A stretch of DNA of 64,000 nucleotides from Periconia sp. R9002 (taxonomy: Eukaryota > Ascomycota > Dothideomycetes > Pleosporales > Periconiaceae): the NCBI GenBank assembly GCA_023627715.1, contig JAMAHW010000018.1:124001-188000 (forward strand), written 5' to 3'. Both the position numbers and the translations under genes were made by a program. The notes beneath the pieces were generated by a model. That model did no database searches, was not told the origin of the DNA, and worked only from the letters and a program-made list of their open reading frames with translations. Each line of letters starts with the position of its first letter. Position 1 is the first letter of the stretch. Positions 35,829-48,380 of this stretch are shown here, piece after piece.

Positions 35829-37081
35829 ATGGCTCGCGCTTCTTACTTACTTGGGGTCATCGCATCTTTGCTGACCTTTGTGATGGCTACCTCATCTATT
35901 ACGCAAGATTCTCTGTTACTTGAGCGTACTGGAAAGGTCGACTTCGATAACACTGCACACTCTGGATTTTGCTACGGAGCTTTTTCGCCCAAGGATGAGT
36001 CCCCGAAGACATATGCCGACTTCGTCCGTCTCTTCAACCAAGCAAAGAATCTTCCGGGTACACCAGTATCGTTCAACAGCGCTCGTCTCTTCCAGACCGG
36101 TACGTAATCTAGCAACAAAGTGTATTAACACATCAGACGATTTTTTGACAGAGCCTCACTGACTTTTCTATCTTCTTTTTAGGGCAATGGAAACAGCCCA
36201 CGGTGCCTAGCGAAGCATTCAAAGCCGCTATGGACACAAACACGACATTGCTCTTGGGCATATGACTTTCACTAATTTCCACCGAATTAGTGGCTCTAGA
36301 GCAAGCCTTTCAGACACACGGTCAAAATCTTGCAGATCTGGTGATAGGCATTTCTGTTGGAAACGAAGACATCTATCGTTCTAGTCCTGAATGCCTAAAG
36401 CACAACAACAATCAGCCATGCCCTAGCCAAGCCACCGCAGAACAGGTCAAAGGCAATGTAACTATCGTTCGGGAAGCCATGGAAAAATGGAACCATCTCT
36501 TCAAAACACCACTCCCCATCGGCCACACGGATATAGCACAATACGCCGCCCAGGACGACCTCGATCTCATGGGTGCAAATATCTATCCTTATTGGGCCAA
36601 TGACGCTATTGACAAGGCAAAAGAAAGCATGGACACTAAAGTAAACGATGTCGCCCAACACGCGTCCTCTAAGCAGGTTTGGATTACCGAGACTGGATGG
36701 CCGTCTAGTGGCAGGGAAGAAGGAACTATGTTTGCTGGTACCATCCAAAACATGCGTACATACTGGGTCAATGTGGGATGCAAGTACTTTGGTAAACGCA
36801 ATATATGGTGGTTCCAGCTCGAGCAGGATACCAAAGACGGCTTTGATTGGGGCATTCTGAATGCCAACACTAAACAGCCCAAGTTTGCTTTGAGCTGTCC
36901 TGAAGTGGCATCTTTCAATTCTACCTCCTTATTGCGCTCCAGTCGACCTAAGAAGACTGTGATTGCTACGAGCACTGTCTGTAATGCGACAAAAGTTACA
37001 GTCACGGTCACTAGCACTACAACCGTCGGTGCTGTGACTACTGGCGCTCTTGCTTCATCTTCACTGGTATTGGGCCGTTGA
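35829..37081 (+). pseudogene. GH17 beta-1,3-glucanase/glucosidase gene with an in-frame TGA
   Basis: Related to fungal cell-wall glucan hydrolases or transglycosylases of glycoside hydrolase family 17. Two exons (35829-36099, 36183-37081) form one frame of 389 codons, except for TGA at 36263-36265. A signal peptide (1-20) precedes GFCYGAF and SARLF, typical of the family. The stop follows LLLGI, exactly where relatives have an invariant Trp, and the frame resumes at once with ELVALEQAF. Downstream, all hallmarks are intact: ISVGNEDIYR (acid/base Glu), VWITETGWPSSG (nucleophile Glu) and NIWWFQLE, then a Ser/Thr-rich tail that may carry a GPI signal. The conserved flanks and lack of a usable donor nearby argue against an intron here. 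It may be a young pseudogene, a strain-specific null allele or a base-call error. Confidence 0.72.
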
Positions 37082-37482
37082 ACTCGTAGATGGAAGGTGT
37101 AAGTGGCACCTAGTCATGTAAGGAAGCTCTTCATGAGGTGTAGATACATAGAATTGCTGCAAGGAAGGGGGTGATAACAGAGAGCAATGGATTAGCCCAA
37201 TAGCCTATTCCAGTGGACTATGCCAATAGACTGAAATCATATTAAAAGAATGAATTATAAGATGGCATAGCGAAGAAATTCGCGACATGTCAATGAAATA
37301 TGTTGCGAATGGTGTTGAGTCTAGCTGCTTCGATCGACTCTCATCCTAACATCCTTTCTGCGTCATGATGGTCTCATATCAACACCATAATAGTATATAA
37401 TGCTATGACGCATGTGTTGTTCAAGAACACCGTGTGAGCGATTCCCAACGTATGGTCTACACGCTGCTTTATACTACCTCTT
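37082..37482. other. Intergenic, convergent 3' ends
   Basis: 400 bases of AT-rich sequence between two stop codons; nothing recognised. Confidence 0.45.
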
Positions 37483-39308
37483 CTAAGTCCATGTACGGCT
37501 TACCCTCCTCAAGCCATACTCGAGTTCCGGAGAAAAAATGACTTCACTATAGGGAGGGCTCTGTGTCTGGCGCACATATCCTTCGCGTCGAGGAGATTGT
37601 GATCCATCGTTTGGATCGTCCGGGTCACTACTTGACAGACCCTCAGTATCACTTTGCGGATAAGGTGGTCCTGCATTGCTTAGAGCTGGCGACCTTTGCT
37701 CCATAGTGGGAACAGCGTCTATCTCATGCCTATGCTCTTGCCAGTCCCCATAAGGAATGGATGGAGGTCGTAGTCCTGAGTGATCATCTTGAGCACTAGG
37801 GTACGATTGCGCAAAGGAAGGTTCATGTGGAATTGATATGGCAGACGGTTCAAATAGGGAGCGGCGTCTTTCTGGTTCTCTTCTTGCTTTAGGGGTTCTC
37901 GACAGTAGGTCCGCAGTTCTAGCACGAGGAATACGTAGTTTTAGTCCTTCCTGGTTTGATTTCTCCTCCGTCGGCTTTTCAGATCTACCAAATCTCCATT
38001 TTCGCACGCGGGTCAGTCCACTGGACGATAAAGGTGACTTCTCCCGTTTTTCATGCTTATGAGTGCGTTGTCTATCGGATGAAGCTTTAGAATTGATAGA
38101 TCGACGAGGAATACCAGACGGAGAGGATGATACTGAGCTCAGTCGTCCTGGACTCTTGCGACGAGGATGTTGGGGCTTTCTGTAACCTTCCTTGGAATTA
38201 CGGACCCTTTCCATGCTTTCTTTACTCAGAACGAGCACAACAGGTTTCACCAAAGGCAGAGTTCTTTCCCCGACCGATCCCACCCGAGATATTCCGGGGA
38301 AGAGATTGCCAAAGATGGCCCCAAAAGTTTCGGCGGTATCCCAATCGCGCCATTTAGCGACGTCTTTCAAAATACAGCTGTTTAGTGGGAGACCTTCCCT
38401 TACATTGCTGTGCAAAGGCAAATCAAAATCTTCAATACTGTACTCAACGGAAGAACATACAAGCTTCTCTTTCAATTCAACAGCTGGGTATAATGCATTC
38501 CGTCGAAGAGTTTGCAAATGCTTGTCCAAAGTGGCGGAATCGATGAGTTGGAGTAGATGATCACTCAAATCGAGCCGAAGCCTCTTCATTAGCATAGTCT
38601 TTTCTTCTTGAAATTTTTTGGTGGCGATCAGGGTTGCCAGCGCCTCGGCCTTCCATTTATCGGCTCGTTGTTTCATTTCTGTGCATGTCACGTCAGGATC
38701 TAATTGATTGAACTTGAGAATGTGCAACACAAACCAATAACCGGATCGCCATTACCATCGCCATCTTTCACCCCTTCGATAGCGTCATGAATGTACCAGA
38801 TGCCCTTTCCTGGGTCCGATCGGAGTCCTACTGGATACCGAGACTGAAATATATTTCGCTTCAGAAAAGACCAGATATAACGACAAAGAATAACATGCAG
38901 ACACGTGTCAAGAGTACTGAGCCAGGACATCATCTTATAATCTTCGTCGTGGAAATCCAATCCTCCTTCGTCTGCTTCAATACCTTCATTCTTTTGTCGA
39001 AAACCAAGATGGCGAAGTAGTTCATCATCTGGCTGCCGGATATTGTCTCGGAAAACGTGCATGCCGGAGTGTCGAGATGGTTGCGTCAGATCCAATTCGA
39101 TATCCGTCACCCAATCTTGGATGGCACGGTATAGAGCCTGGAACCGTTTTATGACATTTCCGTCTGTGATTTGGTCAAGCCCGCCTTGTAGCTCCATTAC
39201 CTTGGCTACTGCGTGATCTAGTCTGTTCTGCAGCTCTGCATTCTGTTCTCGGAGGTTTCGCACATCAACCCGAAGTTTTTCCAGCTCCTCATTGGAAGCT
39301 TTCAACAT
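37483..39308 (-). CDS. Hypothetical coiled-coil protein
   Basis: Not recognised. Two exons (39308-38756, 38699-37483) joined by a 56-nt intron give 589 residues. The intron is required because the frame changes at 38,700-38,755. Residues 1-50 form a clear coiled coil (NEELEKLRVDVRNLREQNAE, then LQNRLDHAVAKVMELQ). A globular part with several Trp and conserved-looking helices follows (WVTDIELDL, MSWLSTLDTCLHVILCRYIW). The second half is a Ser/Arg/Pro-rich disordered tail. There is no signal peptide. The chosen ATG is the first after an in-frame stop; an additional upstream exon cannot be excluded. The layout (coiled coil, about 300-residue domain, disordered tail) recurs in many fungal orphan proteins. 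It is divergent from the Hsp70-like gene over 593 bases. Confidence 0.75.
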
Positions 39309-39901
39309 GTTGGGGATGCGATCATGTATCTTCTGGCAGTGTTGATAGAGATGAAGCAAAGGAAGGCGAGCAATGATGACTCTTTAGCGGTTTGGAACCG
39401 GGCTAGAGCGTTGAAGTTTGCTGGTGCAAAAAGTCTGTGGAGGAGGGTTGCCTGAAAAGGCTGGATTGTCTGTGCAATGCCTAAGAAAAAGAAAAAAAAT
39501 AGTAGACAATAATATCAGGCAAATGGCTCCTAAGGTAGGGCAAGCTAGGCGTCGTAGAGGAGGGAGAGAAGAAGGCAAAAGGTTTTGAAGGACGCTTCTT
39601 ATTTCGGTACGTGGCAAACTGTCATTTGCCGGCTGCGTCTGACAGGCTGTGTTCTGTTGTGCGACAAGGCTGAAATTACTCGCGATGCTAAACCTCTCTT
39701 TTCAATCATACGGAGATGGTGGGAGCCGGTCAAGTGATGGAAAGCTGAAGATAAAAGACTGCCTCGAGATTCGGATTTCGAACTGCACAGGCCCCTCAAC
39801 AATTGAAACTTCTTTGAACGTGTATTGAAATTGCTGCCCTTTTACAAGATTCAAATCTATATTTTGTATTGTCCCGCAGGTGCGTCTTGTTAGTGTGCAC
39901 C
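39309..39901. other. Divergent promoter of the coiled-coil and Hsp70-like genes
   Basis: 593 bases between head-to-head genes. No independent gene; frames here have no ATG of quality. Confidence 0.45.
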
Positions 39902-42425
39902 ATGCCAGATGCATCGGCTTTCCCCTCTGGATCCGGCGAGGATGGCCAGTCAGGCCGTATGCGGGTTGTCGTAGCTGTTGATTTCGGTATGCGCCCCTCA
40001 GAGTTGACGATTCAATCAATAATGAACTGTAATTCAGGAACAACGTTCTCATCTGTCGCCTATGCGCAAACTATCGAGGTAAGCTGATTCGCTATTTGAA
40101 CCAAAGCGTGCGTGAACATTGGAACAAGAAATCGGCTGACAAGTCCCCATCAAAATTCAGCCTCAGAGACAAAGGCTGCTGACGCAATGGGGAAATGGGG
40201 GTGAAATTACACAGGACAAAATTCCTACGTAGGCGCTGCCAGTCATCCACACCATGTTCACCAATCTAACCACGCGCCCCTTTAGAGTCCTCCGATATGA
40301 CAACGACGGAACATCTGGAGCGTACGACTGGGGTTGGCGAGCACAGGAGTTCGTCATCCAAGGCAAGAAGATCCATGAGTGGTTCAAGCTCGGGCTTTGC
40401 GATGACTTCGAAGAACGCCGTGCCCGAGAGTCTGAACTCATGCGAAAATACCCCAGTAAAACTGCATTGGCTGCGGTCAAAGGCAAGGAATGCGAAAATC
40501 TCGTCGTCAACTATCTCAGTAGTATCAAAGGAGCCGTTGACGATTTTTTCAATTCTAAGTACAAGGGACTTGTTGATCAGTACCCAAGGGATTACATTGT
40601 CACTGTTCCTGCGTGTTGGGATCACGTAGAGCAAGAAAAAACAAGGCGATGCGCGGAAAGAGCCGACATGGGTACGTATGTTCGGTTGAAATATCGGGAC
40701 CCCTTCGAGACGTTCCGGCTCGAACTTTACTGACCTAACATTCCTGGCTAGGTAAAGGAAGCAATCTTCAAATGATTTCAGAGCCTGAAGCTGCGTGCAT
40801 TTATGCTGTGCAAGAGACTATAACACCTAAGGTAAGCTACATTTCAAAGAAAAGTAGGCCTGGCTCTGGTGCTGATCGTTCGGTATAATATAGGTTGGCG
40901 ATACATACGTTATCTGTGACGCCGGAGGAGGGTAAGTTTTTTCCTAGATCAGGTGTAGACATGGACTTACATGTCATGATACAGTACTGTTGACCTTTCT
41001 TCTTACACCATTCAGTCCGTGGACAGGGGACGCACAACACATTGCAAGCTCGCTGGAGCTGCAACTGCATCTGGAGGGATTTGTGGTAGCAATTTCCTCA
41101 ATCGGATCTTTGAAGCGTATCTTGAAAACAAGCTGCGGAATTATCCCCACTGGAAACCAGGCTACATGGCGGACGCCACCAAGGAGTTCGAAGAACGAAT
41201 CAAACGGCATTTTACAGGCGAAAAAGTGGGGAATGAGCACATTCGAATTCAGGGGTTGGTAGCAAACAGGCGCTACGGCGTGGGAGATAACTATCTGTTC
41301 CTTACGACCGCGGAACTTCGAGAACATGTGTTTGACGAAGTGATTTTTAAGGTCAGAGATCTTGTCCGTGATCAGATCAAGAATACCCCACGACCTGTGA
41401 CTGCTGTTTTGCTCGCTGGTGGATGTAAGTACATCTCGTAATCATCCTCTTCTGGACTGAAAGGTATCACTAACCTTCGATCTGCCGTTAGTTGGAGAAA
41501 ATCCATATCTTAAGAAAAGGCTGGAACAGATCGATCTTGTTGTTCAAAACGATACCGATATTATAGGTATCGAAAATAGGTAGGCCATACAAAAACTTCA
41601 CTTGACTTCAATTTGCATGACATGCTAATACTTTCCAGTGATACTGCGATTGCGCGAGGTGCCTTGATCGCTGGTTTATCAGGCATGGGTAGAACTCAGA
41701 ATCCACAATTTGAGCACGATGATACCTTTGACGTCCCTGATATCGATACTATCAAAGTAGTGTCTCGCTTGGCGGGGTTGCACTATGGAACTGTCGCCAA
41801 TTTCCCATTTGAGGAAGGGAAAGACCCGGGGCATAGAAGGTGAGTTAATCACTTTAAAAAGTACGTTAAATTGCATGGAAGTAACTGGAGAATAGGTTGC
41901 GGAAAGACAATGGTGACAAGATTCAGAAGATGCAATGGTTTGCCGAAAGGGTAAGTACTATCTTTCATTGGTGCCATTATATTAAAAGTCACTGCAACTA
42001 TTAAACCTGCTTTTCTTCTAGGGTGCCGAAATTCCAGAGAGTCAACCAATATCATTCCACTTCTCTAAAGTAGCCAAGGTGATGGCTGAAGTTCCTGCAC
42101 ACGAGGCTTGCGCTCCTGTCGTACACATTTACTGCTCAGAGAAGAACCCGAAACCCGTCTACCCAGATGACAGTATGTTATAAATACTTATATATAAAAT
42201 TACCTGCTGACGACTTGGCTAGTAGGAGTCTGGGAAGTCGCCAGACTCAAAATCAATCTCAAGGACGTGGAGATTCCAACTCGGTGGATCAACGGGAGAC
42301 AATTCTACGATGCTAGGTTTGACGTTGAGATGACGTTGCACTCCGCCAGCCTATCTTTCTGTGCTGTGTATACTCATGGCCAAGAAGTGAAGCGTTTCGA
42401 ACCTATGAACGTCAGGTTTGGCTGA
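39902..42425 (+). CDS. Hsp70-like ATPase-domain protein (HSPA12-type)
   Basis: Actin/Hsp70-fold ATPase of the divergent group found in many copies in filamentous ascomycetes. Twelve exons with matching phases (39902-39986, 40038-40078, 40161-40228, 40286-40671, 40752-40831, 40894-40931, 40985-41424, 41492-41579, 41639-41839, 41896-41950, 42022-42172, 42226-42425) encode 610 residues. The nucleotide-binding motifs are all there: phosphate-1 VAVDFGTTFSSVAYA, phosphate-2 ICDAGGGTVDLSSY and the adenosine loop LAGGFGENPYL, plus SEPEAACIYA in between. The canonical peptide-binding beta-sandwich and lid of Hsp70 are not recognisable; the last 180 residues differ. It is therefore more likely a regulatory ATPase than a general chaperone. 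Divergent from a coiled-coil gene that could encode a partner. Confidence 0.9.
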
Positions 42426-42632
42426 GATGGACGTGGCAAATTGTAATGGGACCTGACGAAAACGTTGAATTCTAAGAGGCTAGACATAACAATGAACATT
42501 TCACACGAGGCTCTCTAAAGTTTCATAAGTTTTGGAGTATGGTATTGGCTTGCTCATTGAATTATATGGCAAGAAGATTCGAATTCAAGAGATGAATTTC
42601 GTTCATAAATGGGAAATAGAAGTGGTCTGCAT

Positions 42633-43286
42633 TCACCTTCTTGCCCTCCCTCTTCCACCCATCCTTTCACCACGCACCGCCGCCCTTGCCGGCCTCGTCA
42701 TTGCGCGTTCCCGATCGCTGACAACATCAAATGCGCTATCCTCTCCGCCACTTGTACGGTCCTCTGGAATGACTGCATCAAACGTATCACTTCCAGCTTG
42801 AAAGACAACCTGATTGGTGTTGGGTGATCTCCTTCTATCACTGTTGTGATGCACTCGCAAAATGCCGCCTTCCAGACGGCTCGCAACGTCAAAATCGCTG
42901 TTCCTCCGGCTTCCAGTCCGACTCGGTGAGCCAGGATTGTGGACATGTTGGACGGCACCAGCACCACCTTCATGCGTAACAGCCTCGATATTTCCAGGCC
43001 TCGCTATCGCTACCCCTCGCCATCCTGTCTGTCCCGGCTCCGCGTCGATTGTATGATCGTAGGGATAATCTGGATGTGTCTGTTGAGAAGAATTTGGCGT
43101 ATTTGTTGGTGAGATACGTTTTTTTCTATCCCTCGGTGGCTCTGGTGGTGGGTCCACCTCGTTCTCATAGTTTTCACATGGACAAGAGCATTCGTGACGA
43201 AAGCAACAGATACAGAGAAATAGAACGAGGAGGACGAAAATTACGAGCACGACAGCTATTGTTATCGAGTCACTTTTGTTGGACAT
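42633..43286 (-). CDS. Small single-pass membrane protein, unknown function
   Basis: Single exon, 217 residues from the ATG at 43286. One membrane span near the N-terminus (about residues 7-30, ITIAVVLVIFVLLVLFLCIC), followed at once by a Cys-rich juxtamembrane patch (CCFRHECSCPC) that could be palmitoylated or bind metal. The remaining 180 residues are polar, Pro/Ser/Arg-rich and probably disordered, with a basic C-terminus (RGERMGGRGRARR). No signal peptide is separate from the span. No domain is recognised. The same frame is open for 22 codons upstream but lacks an ATG. Convergent with the Hsp70-like gene. Confidence 0.7.
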   Translation of the reverse strand: MSNKSDSITIAVVLVIFVLLVLFLCICCFRHECSCPCENYENEVDPPPEPPRDRKKRISPTNTPNSSQQTHPDYPYDHTIDAEPGQTGWRGVAIARPGNIEAVTHEGGAGAVQHVHNPGSPSRTGSRRNSDFDVASRLEGGILRVHHNSDRRRSPNTNQVVFQAGSDTFDAVIPEDRTSGGEDSAFDVVSDRERAMTRPARAAVRGERMGGRGRARR

Positions 43287-43533
43287 TGCTGGTGCAGGTG
43301 TGCCTGGGTGAAGAAGGTCGAGTAATGGAGTTGGAGTGAGGGTGCTGTGCACTGGGACTCGTTGTAGTTCACATTGGTATGTCCAAGAGGGAGGCGAAAG
43401 GTGGAATCAGACCAAGGCAGACAATGGCAGGGCTTAGCAGACAGAGCCTCAATCAAAATTAGAGAGTTCAGCATGGTATTTTTGGATGCTTTTTCTTACA
43501 AAATTCCGGTGACGACGCCATGGGGTGACTGCC

Positions 43534-43548
43534 TACGTACGTACGTAC
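43534..43548. repeat. TACG microsatellite
   Basis: Almost four perfect tandem TACG units. Confidence 0.8.
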
Positions 43549-46500
43549 ACCCAAGTAGGCTTTTTCTTCTCGTCCTCTCTTGACTGCATATGGAGTTTCC
43601 AGGTTGAGCGAGAGAGAGCGGGAATACGAAGTGGGGTGTATGTGTATATGGTGATGCATTGCACATCATCGCGTACATCCTTGTCCTCAGCTGGCGATCG
43701 CAGCTGCGAACCACATAGATTGTTCGCGAACACACGAGTGGTTCGCACTCCACTTATATGCGTTTTCATGCACCGACCCGTCTATTCTTCCGGACTTGAG
43801 AATTGCCGATAAATGAGATTAGAAGTTCAGACGCACCTTGCGCCGACCGACTTCTACGGGCCGCCCTTGGGGCTCCGACAGCATTTTCAAGAACATACAA
43901 TGTGCTCCGTTCGTTGCTAATCACGCATCATTTCTTCAAAAAGCATGTTAGAGTGAAGTGCTATACTATAGTGCTCTATCACCCACAAATATATGCACTC
44001 CTGCCTCCTGCACCATCATATATAGCGGTAGTTTTATATTCAACTTTCTGTTTATGATTTCCTGCTTCGTTATTAACCAGAGAGGCCTCTCGAACCAATG
44101 AACGACAGATAACACTATGATACACCGGCGACATTTCCTTCACCGGAGGCTCTTGATTTTTCAGTGATCTGATTGCTGTGAGGGATTGATAAAGTTGAAG
44201 CCTAAATAAAACATGCAAGTCAGCGCCGGAAACAGGTAGTTTGGCACTACTTGCTTTTTCATCATGCTTGTGTTACCGTTGTTCCTTGATGAGAGCTTAT
44301 GGGACGGCTGGATTTGTTGGGATTTTCAGCGTCGATCACGACTTTTCTTTGTTGGTTAGTAAGCCGTGATAGTTTCCGTGAGGCTCATATGGCACCAATG
44401 AAAGCGAGGTTCGGGGATATGGGATGCATACATAGGTAGTATTAGGAGCGCAGTGAAAGAAGCTTGCATACGGAACGCTCGGACACTGGATTCTTCGACT
44501 GCGTGACGCATGGAACATAATTTTCGGAGAGCTGCAGGGATGAGTGACTCCTGGTTTAGTGTGTCGGATTGATGGGCTTCGCTGACACGAGCTTGATTGT
44601 GACTGCGCAAGAGAGAGAAAAAGAAGTAAAAAATGACAATCGCTAACCACGTGCTTGCTCGATATCTACATGGAAGCCTGAAACTGGGCTATATTCATTC
44701 GCGATATTGAGGGCTGAACAATATACCACGGAGGCTGTGGTTTACATGTAGTGCGAGCGGATGCCCACATGTACAGAGGGGTGACACGGCAGGACGCTAC
44801 GTATCGGGAGGACCGTATCAACCAATTAGTAAAGGGCGCGAGACCGAGAAAATTTCGATTGACTTAATGTTTCATCTCCCTCATATGTAGCATCACCGTG
44901 TGTGAAAAACAGGCATATACATAATGGTTTGTTAGAACAGCGCGTTGTCATCTCGGGAAGTGTACATAGTATCCAGGTGCACCTAGACACGTGGGTTCTT
45001 GGGGTTGTCGCCACATTGATTACGGTGATATGTGACATGAACGGCGTTGACATCAACGTCAAACGAATGCATCACATGATACAAGCAAATTACCAGTGTA
45101 CGGGATTCTGTTCATCTGCGGATTCGAAAATTCGATCCTCAAAAAGTGGTGTGGCTTTAAATCGCATTCAGCGCACATCAATGCATCTCATTCGATAAAA
45201 GATGCAAGTCGTAAATGTGAATAAGCATCTCTAGAGGACTAAAAGTGAAAAATTTAACTTTTATTTTACACTTATTAAAGGGCCCAAATATGATTACACT
45301 AATCGATTGCGAAGAGAAAAACACTTTCGATAGGGCCATACATGCCTAAGCGTAACATGAGGGAACGAAGAAAATCGTATGTATTTGCTTACATGAAGTA
45401 TGAATTGATCATCGCAGAGTATTGTACGCAGGCATAAAGAAGCACTGTAACGTCCTCGGCCATACTTGCCTACATATATGCCTACGTGAACTATTTATCA
45501 CACGCTCCTTTCTCTGGGAGGTTTTTTTATGCATTTGTTATCACCTTTCTAAACTTTTATATATTTTTAAACTACGTAGTACTCTGGTACTATTAACAGT
45601 GCTCTCTCTGTACATAAATCATGGACTTTGGACTTATGTGCTTGATTAAAGCTCTACCCCACTCGATATCAAAAGATGAAACAAAAGTTAGCTAGACTAT
45701 ATTCCAGGCATATTCGTTCATCTGTCAAACATACTAAAACACTAGAGATAGCCCTTAGTACTATGGTGCTATAAACTATCTAAATCTCATACTAAAACAC
45801 GTCGTACGGCCACTTCGACTTTCAAATGAAGTAGATCTGCCATCCCATTCTCAAAGAGCGCATAAAAAACCGTCACGAACATTTCTTCGAAGAGCGTTTC
45901 ACGCCCTCTACATTCCAATTTTGCAAGTTTGGCAACTAGCGTATACGGAGGGAGACACATAAATGCAGGGTAAGCCTACAAAATTAAGAATCTATTTCTC
46001 AATAGACGTTTAGGCCAACATTGACCTTTGCTAACAGAGTAAGAGCTCAAGTATCTACAAGTGGATCGATTGCTACAATATCTACAGGAAGACAGGCGGG
46101 AAGAAAAGAATACTATGTCGCATGGATGGAGACTATTTCTCCAAGAGCTTTCATCACAGTCGCAGCCATTTCAGTGATGATTCATTACGCTTTACTGGAA
46201 GTTCTGAATGGTGTTTGAACATAAAGTTACATTCTTTTTTTAATGAGCGAAATCGACCCGAAGAATGAGAAGAATGGGGCTGTCGAAGGCCGAGAGTATG
46301 CATTCCGCGCTAAGGATTACATACGCAATAAAAGCTCCCAAATACGTTCCAGAAAGCTTGTGTGATAAGTTGGTAGGCATTTATTTACCAGTAGAGATTT
46401 GGGAGCAGAGCTAAAAGGCCTAATGCGGTTAACAGGGGCGTGTCTTTGTATACTCTGTACAGCTTACTTTTCCGGATTGTTATACGACTACCGCCCCTTG

Positions 46501-46636
46501 GACATCAATCAAAAGTAGCGACAAGGCTCTCCAAATCTTCGAATGTAAAAAATAAAATATTCATCTTTCTTTCGTAACATATTCAAACAGTCAACCTACG
46601 CACCAAAAACCCACAATCCATACCATCCAACAAACC

Positions 46637-46672
46637 CCTCGGGAATCCTGGAACAAATGCCTCGGGAATCCT
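46637..46672. repeat. 13-bp direct repeat pair
   Basis: CCTCGGGAATCCT occurs at 46637-46649 and again at 46660-46672, spaced by 10 bases. Confidence 0.8.
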
Positions 46673-46948
46673 AAAAGTCGAACCACGACACCCGTCCGGT
46701 TAATCCGGGGAAGGATGCCGAGATGAGGGGGCACTTCCGCTTAAGGTAAATATGACACTAGAATCGAATCCTCCGCATGCAAGCGATAACGTGAGATGGG
46801 GCGCGACACAACGGCCCCCAACAACGCCGCACTGTGGTCAAGCCATTGGCATGCTTGGAAGTTGCTTGTTTTGAGAGCATGTTGAATAAGTGATGGGTTC
46901 ACCGCAAGTCAAACTACCTGACGAGTGAATGGGTTAGAGAAGGTGGAA

Positions 46949-47029
46949 TTGGGAAAGCGTCATGAAATTGATATTGATCCTCACAGAGTATCGCTACCCT
47001 GGGTATCAACACAGTTGGGAAAGCGTCAT
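46949..47029. repeat. 15-bp direct repeat pair
   Basis: TTGGGAAAGCGTCAT occurs at 46949-46963 and 47015-47029, spaced by 51 bases. Confidence 0.8.
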
Positions 47030-48374
47030 ATTCGCTGATTGATTCCTCGTACGCACATTAGAACCTCACCGCAAGAGCAAGACGCCACACTCACTCTTCT
47101 GCAACCTGCATACAAAGTCGAAAACGCATGTTCGACTACAAGGAAGCACGAGTACCTCCCATCTTACCCGTAGTCAGCAAACAAAGCAATTAATCCATCC
47201 TTCTCCACACTTCAACGTTCCTTTCACATGTACATCAGCGCTGACACTTTCAGGCAACCACCCATCTACATCACGCCATTCATTCCGTTCATTCCGAATC
47301 TAATTAGTACTTGATCTGCATGCGCTCGATTGCGAATGCAGCTCTGTTAATGGCGTAGTCGGGTTCAAATATACATGTTCTGTAACTGCCGGAATACGTA
47401 GGATTTTTAGAGTAGTATAAGCTTGCGGAGGGGGAAATGTTAACATAAGCTTACCATCTCACTACATAAGTATATATGTATTTACGTACGTATGATGTCT
47501 GAGAATTAAATTGCAAATTCTGCATCGAGGATATGATGCTAAGAAATTATATTTTTTCGTCAAAGGAAGGACCGACTAAAACAGCTCAGAATCCAACCAC
47601 GCTAACAGGTAGAACTAGCCAGATGTGGGGCGCGCGAAATGCACGTTCAATGTAAATCCAACTCGAAAGGAAGATGGGGAGAGTGGGGAAATAGTTCATA
47701 TTTCAGGCTTTCCGCGCGAGAAGGGGTGTAAGATTTCACTGTAACACAAATACATCGATCAATGATACATAGACAAGGACTCGCGTGACGCACAACACAC
47801 GTACGTACGGAAGGATGGGCGTCGGCGGGGGAGGATTCCAAGAGAGAATCTGTGGAAGTCCCTGACAAATGATCGGGTAAATAGTTAACAAAACGATGTT
47901 GGATCTGAACGACGTGAACCTATTTTCATCACGACCACTTCCTCTGGTACAGTACCTGCTGCTAGAAAGATTCATCCCTGCTTAGCAACAGCGCCTAACG
48001 TCAGCTTTTATTCTCACTGTTACGTTGGCATGGATAGGAAACCGTGCCGCTCTTCTCATCTTGGTTTTTCAAATTAGGCATCATTGTAATAGAGTGACTG
48101 TATTACGAGAGACTCACTCACTCCCTGGGCACGACCTTGTTCCTGCATCAATCTTATCCTGCAGTTACGTTCGCCTTCGAAAAGCTCAGACCCCTCTCGG
48201 ACGTATTCCGAGGGCACATTTGCCGCGTACGTAAAAATGTTCCGGGTCTTTGGAGCGTGGTTGTCTCGGGATGGATTGGACGGTTGAGATGGTTGGATGG
48301 CCAGGCTGATGGATGACCCGCCGTCGTTCATACATGCATTTGTAGGCTAGCTTTGAGGGTCGGGTTTGGTTTTC

Positions 48375-48380
48375 TATAAG
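48375..48380 (+). promoter_or_regulatory. TATA-like element of the prenyltransferase gene
   Basis: TATAAG 150 bases upstream of the start codon. Confidence 0.3.

Noticed and set aside
36198..36290. An intron (GTGCCT...TTAG) removing the GH17 in-frame stop
   Set aside because: It would delete the conserved segment that leads to LLLGI, and the donor is weak; a nonsense codon explains the data better.
46680..46800. tRNA-like T-arm (GATTCGATTC on the minus strand)
   Set aside because: The flanking stems do not pair and no matching anticodon arm or acceptor stem is visible.
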